Positions 58,501 through 64,000 of a stretch of 64,000 nucleotides of DNA are shown piece after piece. The notes below the pieces were generated by a model. The model saw nothing but the letters and a program-made list of their open reading frames with translations, had not been told where the DNA came from and did no database searches. The first letter of the stretch is position 1. Each line of letters opens with the position of its first letter. A program made the position numbers and the translations under genes. Origin of the DNA: Sialis fuliginosa (taxonomy: Eukaryota > Arthropoda > Insecta > Megaloptera > Sialidae); the NCBI GenBank assembly GCA_961205875.1, contig OY540820.1, positions 2,852,001 to 2,916,000 of the forward strand, read 5' to 3'.

Positions 58501-61500
58501 ACGCAACAGTCGCAGAGGTCTTAATGCAACAGCAAGAGGCAACAGTTCTGCACCAGCCCTTACTAGTACCAGTGCCATCAGAGCACTTAAAGTAACTGTA
58601 ACATCATAAACGTTCCAACCAGATTCAAGGTACCGAGAAAATCCCAAACCCATAATACGTATAACAGCTTCCGCACAAAACACTAAAATAAAATTAATTT
58701 TTTTTAATTACCCGAATTTCTTGTTTAGATAAATAACATACATGATAAAAATATAATAGAATCCCACTCCGCACAGAAATTATATGCTGAATCTTCAACA
58801 GTATCTGCTGGTTCTATGATACGAACAACCATTGCCAAACCATTTGCAATAATGACGAAATCTAAAAAAATCATCTTATTAATATAAATTTAAACCTATT
58901 AAAACATCAATGAATCTCATAAACATTTTTAAGATTTATAAAAGGGTTTCGAACCGGAACTAAACCGAAAACCAGTTATTTTATGCTGGAACAAAAACCG
59001 GAACCGAATCGAAAAAAAAATATAGTTTTTTTCCGGTTCGGTACATGTTAAAATATACGCGTTAACATGATCTTACTCCTCACTTCAGTTGTTCAGATCT
59101 ATCATACAAGTACCATAAAATGTTCTAAATTATGGTACAAAATAAATTTTTAATACAAATTAAAAAAAATTAAAATTAATCACTCGGAGCTGAACCGAAA
59201 ACCGAAAAAAACGGAAAAAACGTAATTATTTTCAGAAGGAAAACCGAACCCACACCGAAATATATATTTTTCTACTCGAACCGGAACGAAAAAAATAACG
59301 GTTCGAAGCCCTGACAAGAGTTATTTCAAATTTTTTTATAAACTATTCTAGCTACAGTGTTCGTTATAATTTTCATTGAAAGTACTAACTAAAAGCTACA
59401 TTCTGGATTTTTATTTAGATTTTTTGCATCGATAGTTTAGAAAGTAGAAGGGGGGAGCGCTCTGATAATCACATTGAAAAGCAAATATATCGTGACTAAA
59501 GAGTTAAAATCAAAAGGTCATATAACATTTTTTGTTGCATTTTAGGAGACCTATCTAAAGATATCCCACTCAATGGAGTATGTGAAAAAAAATTTAAGTA
59601 CAATTTTCAGTCTATGGGAGGGATTCAAAATTTTTTTTACAGTGTTCGTTATAATTTTCAATGAAAGTACAAATTAAAAGCTACATTCTGAATTTTTTTC
59701 AGATTTTTTGAATCCATAGTTTAGAAATTAGAGGGGGGGGGACGTTCTGATAACTACATTTAAATGCAAATATATCATGACTGAAGCGTTAAAATCAAAA
59801 GGTCAGACACCCTACTTAATGGAGTAAGTGGAAAAAAAATAATGTGAGTTCACTTTTCAGTCTATGGGATGGGGGTCCAAAATAATGTTGACAGTATTCA
59901 TTATAATTTTCAGTGAAAGTACTAATTAAAAGCTACATTCACGATTTTTTTCAGATTTTTTATATTGATAGTTTAGAAAATAGTGGGGGAGAGGATGCTC
60001 TGATAACGACTTTGAACGCAAATATATCGTGACTGAAGAGTTGAAATCAACAACATTTTTTATTGCATTTTAGGAGACCTATCTAAAGACACCCTTAATA
60101 GATTAATTGAAATTTTTTTTAATATACTTTTCAGTCTATGGAAAGGGAGTCCAAAAAAAATTTTTTTTTTCAAAATCTTATCATTTCTGTTTTTGGGTTA
60201 TCAGTCTTTGTCCATATACCAAATTTCATCTTAATCGGCTTAAAATTTTTGAGGACGGATAGACGGACATGGCGAAACTAAAAACCCTAAAAACTAGTAT
60301 TCTTTTTACTAATTATAAAATGAAAATATAATATTGTACTTACAAACAAGATATTCAAAGTACGGCCACGTAACAACTCTATGAGCTATTCGGCACATGC
60401 TACGCATTGGTTCCCCCAATGTATCAAACCACAGCTGTGTGGGGTCTCTTGTTATCCATCGTAATGTTACAGAATCATACACTTGTAAAAATTCATCAAC
60501 ACTCAAGACACCGCTGCCCGACTTATTCATATATTTAAACATCAGTAAGACATCTCTCTTATCTAAAATTAAAAAAACATGTATTATAAATTGTTTAGGC
60601 CTTTTTGTAAATTATTGATAACACTTACCAATATTAGGCATATAGTATCGCATCAGACCATCAAATTGTTTAAACCGCATTTGATGTGGATTCTGTTTGC
60701 TAACTAGCATTTTGAATGCCAGCTGACAAGCTTTCCTCTTGTGTAAAAGTAGTTTTCTAAACTTATCACGTTCAATTCGAGTGAAAGTTTCATATACAAC
60801 AGCCAAAACCTAAAATCAGTTTATAAGTATTAAAATAGTTTAAATTTATTTATTAATATTAATCAACTTACTAAATTCATAAGAACATATAAAACTGTTC
60901 CAATATAAGAAATAAAAAATATAACATTCCATTTAGATTTTGCATAAGATGGCATCATTACATCCGGAAAACTAAAAATAGAACATTCTATTACTCCCAA
61001 TATAAAATTCTAACACATTATTTTAATCACATCTATTTAATTTTTTACAATTTCTTACTTGCTATTTTTTATTGATTTACTTACTTAGCAGTTGTCAATA
61101 AAACAAACATACTGACGAAACTATCACTAAGAGTCGCAAAATTTGGATTACCGCCAGGTCCAGAAAACAGAAAATAGCCCATCAATGTATAGATACCTAT
61201 GAAAAACAAAAGAAGACCAAACATATCGAGAATAGGAGGAAGTGATTGTAATATCTGAAACAAAACAATTTAGTAAGTTTATTTAAATAGATTTAAAATG
61301 CAGATTTTTTAATTAATAACTTACTTGTCTAATAAACCTTCTAACACCACCACAAGCTTTAGTGTCTACCAAAAATATTGGTCGTAGAGCTCTTGTCACT
61401 CGAAAATGTGATGACTGTCTCACAATTACAACAATTGCCTCACAGAACATGATAATCAATGTTATACACTATAAAAATAAATTTGTTAATAATTACAGTA

Positions 61501-62428
61501 AAATCATTTTCTCCAAATGTTTTTGTAAAATAAATATAATACCTTGATCATTGTGCGTTTATGTTTGAGTATAGTAGACCAACCAATCCATCGTAACTTT
61601 AAGGCCAATTCAACTCCGATCACAGATAAAGCTAAAAGCTCTATTGTTCCATGCGTCCAAACAGGAAGCTAAAATTAAACAATCAAAAACTATCAAATAT
61701 CACTATACTTTCTGCAAACATTATTAAAACTAAATGAAATACTTAATTACCTGGAAATAAGGCACGGCAGGTTGTTCCACAAAAGCCAACAACAATAGCA
61801 GTACGCTGGTTGCTAAATCTAGACCATAATACCAGTTGTTGTGTACCAGTAAATAGGCAGGTAATGCCTCGGGTTCCCTCGGATGTGAATCAAACTTCTC
61901 ATTGTTTTCACCTTCCTAAAATTTGAATTAGATCATAATCAAATTTAATTTATTTTTTAATTTCACCAAGTCATTTCAGATCTTTATAAACACTTTTGTT
62001 TGAAGGCCTCTATCTATATATATTTTTTGTAATATGTAACGCGGCGGAACGGCTTTCCTGTACCTTTTTTTGTGGCATAAGAAAAGCAGTTTAAAAGTTA
62101 ATTTAAATAATATTTGAATATATTTAATTTTCCTTAGTAAAAAGCTTGACAAGGAGCGAGTTCCGGCACCTTTTTGTTTAAAAAAAAAGCCCTGTATATA
62201 TTTAATTTAATCATTTTGACATACTTCTAAAAATATAGCAGCCTCATGGTAGTTCATTTCCCAATGTTGATCTGGGTCATTGTTATCTGACCCACCAGCC
62301 AAATCATTGGTTCTATTGAGGCTGGATCGGCTGCCCATTTCATGCGACGCTTCCATAGGATTCGCGCCATGGCCAAGTGGCAATTGGTCTGTGTCAGAAA
62401 CATATACGTTAACTTTCTCATAAGACAT
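55569..62428 (-). CDS. TPCN1: Two-pore calcium/sodium channel (TPC1 type), complete, 13 coding exons, 798 aa
   Basis: Endolysosomal cation channel gated by PI(3,5)P2/NAADP and voltage (family knowledge). Coding exons: 62428-62225, 61915-61751, 61668-61543, 61468-61325, 61254-61085, 60971-60872, 60809-60629, 60562-60344, 58861-58742, 58682-58340, 57042-56741, 56673-56567, 55784-55569. All introns are GT-AG, and summed phases give one 2397-nt frame. Repeat I: S1 ~97-116, S2 ~128-147, S3 ~166-183, S4 with GGVRRFIRQ (205-213, matching the arginine cluster that binds PI(3,5)P2 in mouse TPC1), S5 ~224-243, pore [12 protein letters not shown] (268-279), S6 ~284-303. Linker: EF-hand-like loop [12 protein letters not shown] (376-387). 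Repeat II: S1 ~436-452, S2 ~470-487, S4 [10 protein letters not shown] (531-540), pore [13 protein letters not shown] (628-640), then a cytosolic tail with GRRPRTR. Possible luminal N-glycosylation at NTS (592) and NGT (604). The start is the ATG at 62428, with an in-frame stop just upstream. Length is close to vertebrate TPC1 (816 aa). The N-terminal [14 protein letters not shown] motif is conserved. No break was seen. Confidence 0.97.
55853..56526. mobile_element. TTAA-flanked MITE in TPC1 intron 12
   Basis: Terminal inverted repeats GGTAGTTCT...AGAACTACC are flanked on both sides by TTAA (55849-55852 and 56527-56530). It fills most of the 782-bp intron 12. The TTAA duplication suggests piggyBac-like mobilisation, although the GGTAG ends are not typical of piggyBac, so the superfamily is open. 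It contains a perfect 18-bp hairpin at 56073-56138. Confidence 0.6.
56073..56138. repeat. Perfect 18-bp-stem hairpin in intron 12
   Basis: AAAATGATTGACCGTTTT (56073-56090) pairs exactly with AAAACGGTCAATCATTTT (56121-56138). A 30-nt spacer lies between them and itself contains a short inverted repeat of GTATTTGAAATAC type. It lies at the centre of the TTAA-flanked MITE and is probably part of that element's fold-back structure. Confidence 0.75.
57069..58300. mobile_element. Fold-back element filling TPC1 intron 10
   Basis: Nearly all of the 1297-bp intron is an inverted-repeat unit. GCCCAATCATTTTAGAT at 57069 mirrors the sequence ending at 58300. Both arms carry the blocks aactgtccagttaaaac, gttgagtgtcc, a strong taattaattacc motif and an AAGATGG(C) block. 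Between the arms lies part of another family (CAGGATAGTTCAAT..., about 57546-57800) shared with the palindrome at 27978-29540. A second copy of the same arms is at about 32190-33415. No ORF of note. Confidence 0.8.
58942..59313. mobile_element. MITE in TPC1 intron 8 with CAGGGCTTCGAACCG-type ends
   Basis: Left end AAGGGTTTCGAACCGGAAC and right end (reverse complement) CAGGGCTTCGAACCGTT form terminal inverted repeats. The interior repeats ccgaaccg/accggaac words in both orientations. The ends look hAT-like, but no matching 8-bp TSD is visible, so the boundaries are approximate. Confidence 0.6.
59352..60165. repeat. Three-copy tandem repeat (~250-285 bp units) in TPC1 intron 8
   Basis: Three diverged head-to-tail units start near 59352, 59637 and 59888. 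Each begins with (c)agtgttcgttataattt, then aaagctacattc, a run of G (ggggggag), tctgataa, caaatatatcgtgactga, gttaaaatca, and ends with tcagtctatgg. After the third copy comes a retroposon-like 3' tail (accaaatttcatc...aatcggc...gacggatagacgg) to about 60295. It is non-coding and lengthens intron 8 to 1482 bp. Confidence 0.8.
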
Positions 62429-63122
62429 GGTTAATCAATACATTTCAAATGAAATATACACAAATTTATGTGCATATATCCTTTTGTTATTCCAGTAGAA
62501 TTTAATGAATTTTAAAAATATATGATACGACGGTAAATGTTATCTTTCTTTATAATTTATCAATGATACTTTTATTATCAACATTTTAAAATGATTGTTT
62601 ATCATTATCTAAAAATAGTTTATGTAATAGTTTGTTTTGATTTCATATAAAAAATTTAATCAATTAATTATTAAATATATGGTACAGTAATAATAAACAG
62701 ATAAGTAAATTATAAATATACCAAATTGAAAAAATGCAAAGATAAAATAAACAGTATTCATTAATTCAATGTCAATATATCAATTAGTATACAATTAGTG
62801 AATTTCAATAGAAGGAAACAATAAGTGATGAAGTAATATATATGTGAACATTAGTTTAATAATTACTTTCTGTAATAAGTAAAAATAATTATTAACTGGT
62901 AATAACTGCATTATATTTATGTTATAAATGCATTTACAATTTGTACCTCTATGAATAATTTATTAATGTAATGCAATACAGACTTCATTTTTATAGGTGC
63001 ATTAATTAATTTCTCTAGACTAAACGATTATCTTTATTATGTGCTCTACAGCGCGAATTTCTATCCCAATACCTATATTAGCTATTTTTCTTAATAATTC
63101 CAAATTAATTAAATCTACCAGA
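62429..63122. other. TPC1 upstream AT-rich stretch
   Basis: Immediately 5' of the TPC1 ATG (minus strand). About 85% A+T by eye, with no ORF, repeat end or clear core promoter motif recognised. It probably holds 5' UTR and/or a leader intron. A MITE begins at 63123. Confidence 0.4.
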
Positions 63123-63326
63123 CAGGGTCGTAACTAGAGGTTCTGGGGCCCCGGGGCAGCAAGTGACCGAGGGGCCCTCACTATATGCAAAATATATAAT
63201 GATGTATAAAAACCGAAGGCCTTTTTTTTGTTCCTCAATATTGCTGACCCCAATTTTTACACTGCTGCGGGGCTCCCCTAAGCTTGGGGGCCCCGAGGTA
63301 CTGCCCCGGTGGTAATTACGGCATTG
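63123..63326. mobile_element. hAT-like MITE, 204 bp, TSD CTACCAGA
   Basis: Ends CAGGGTCGTAACTA and (right, reverse complement) CAATGCCGTAATTA form imperfect terminal inverted repeats. The 8-bp direct repeat CTACCAGA flanks it at 63115-63122 and 63327-63334. The interior is GC-rich (ggggccccggggcagc and its near complement) and would fold on itself. CAG-type ends plus an 8-bp TSD point to hAT; there is no coding capacity. Confidence 0.85.
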
Positions 63327-63764
63327 CTACCAGAGTTAAGTAAGTTAAAAGTAATAACAATTCCTTGTTCTTAGATTTAGATCACATTAACATTAACACT
63401 TTAAATTTGTGTGATGAATAATCAAATATACGAACATTTATAGGAAATTTGAGATAATATGTGATAAATAAAGTGGACTCATAGGAATGTATGCTCACAT
63501 TTCTCATACTTCTAGACTTCTACATAATTTTATTGTTGTAACAACATAAAGTTTATAACAAATAAGTAGATAGTATATAAAAATTTCATGAAAAGAGCAA
63601 CATAATTCCGTGAACTTATTATATTTTAATACACATAGGATGAGATAAGTGATTAACCAGGAAGTATGCATTTAGATTGTAGTTCAATAATGACATCACC
63701 TTGACGGTTCAGATGGCACAAGAGGATGAAGCGTATAACATGCAAGCAAAATGATTTTACTTAC

Positions 63765-63861
63765 TAACTGCATTGGAGCCATATACATGAGTATTATTTA
63801 TGTCATTATTAAAACGTATGTAACCCTCAGCTGTCTCGGCTGTGCCCCTGCCAGCAGCCAT
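63765..63861 (-). other. Candidate 5' exon upstream of TPC1
   Basis: On the minus strand an ATG at 63861 opens a GC-richer frame beginning MAAGRGTAETAEGYIRF. It runs 32 codons plus one base to a strong donor (A|GTAAGT). Without splicing it would end three codons later. It is 1.3 kb upstream of the TPC1 start on the same strand. It cannot join TPC1 exon 1 in frame, because an in-frame stop precedes that ATG with no acceptor between. It may be a leader exon with an upstream ORF, an alternative first exon, or the first exon of another gene. Confidence 0.35.
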
Positions 63862-64000
63862 TAGTTTTGTTTATACCACTAACCACTCACATTTGACATT
63901 TGTTGTGTACGATGATGAAAGCAGTGACAGCTAAAAGCCGGTTTTAAGCAGTAAAATATCACAAGATTCTCGGGTCAAAGTTACACGAGTAAACAATTTT

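Noticed and set aside
63123-63326. GC-rich island as a CpG-type promoter of TPC1
   Set aside because: The GC richness belongs to a MITE with a perfect 8-bp target duplication.

Overview
The window reads as a very AT-rich insect (arthropod) nuclear genome segment. Genes are intron-bearing with GT-AG splice sites, intergenic space is long, and it is crowded with short non-autonomous DNA transposons. The species cannot be fixed from sequence alone. A hemipteran-like genome with heavy MITE load would fit, but that is inference.

One gene is certain. On the minus strand, from 62428 down to 55569, lies a complete two-pore channel gene (TPC1/TPCN1 type). It has 13 coding exons that join in phase into a 798-residue protein with two six-helix channel repeats, both pore motifs, the S4 helices and a degenerate EF-hand linker. 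Nine introns are 59-309 bp. The three long ones (8, 10 and 12) are long because transposon-derived repeats sit in them. A poly(A) signal lies 163 nt past the stop, and a candidate 5' leader exon lies at 63765-63861.

The other ~55 kb carries no gene I can establish. It holds: (a) hAT-like MITEs with CAG-type ends and 8-bp target duplications (534, 2949, 9069, 19562, 20632, 37867, 41346 and 63123; probably 25700); (b) TA-flanked Tc1/mariner/pogo-like elements, several of them giant palindromes (11864-14337, 25866-27280, 27978-29540, 51323-53333) or ~880-bp deletion derivatives with leftover reading frames (44306, 53999); (c) PIF/Harbinger-like MITEs with 3-bp duplications (19055, 41961); (d) RTE-like non-autonomous retroposon copies; and (e) one young 5'-truncated LINE (48787-49734), RNase H end, with a perfect 13-bp target duplication, inserted in a local array built on a GTTTGATAGT motif.

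A few GC-richer single-copy islands with open frames and splice-like edges (near 1.9, 5.1, 8.6, 10.1, 25.4 and 38.4 kb) may be exons of one or more host genes whose other exons lie outside or were not recognised. These are low confidence. I saw no LTR element, CRISPR array, rRNA or tRNA gene.
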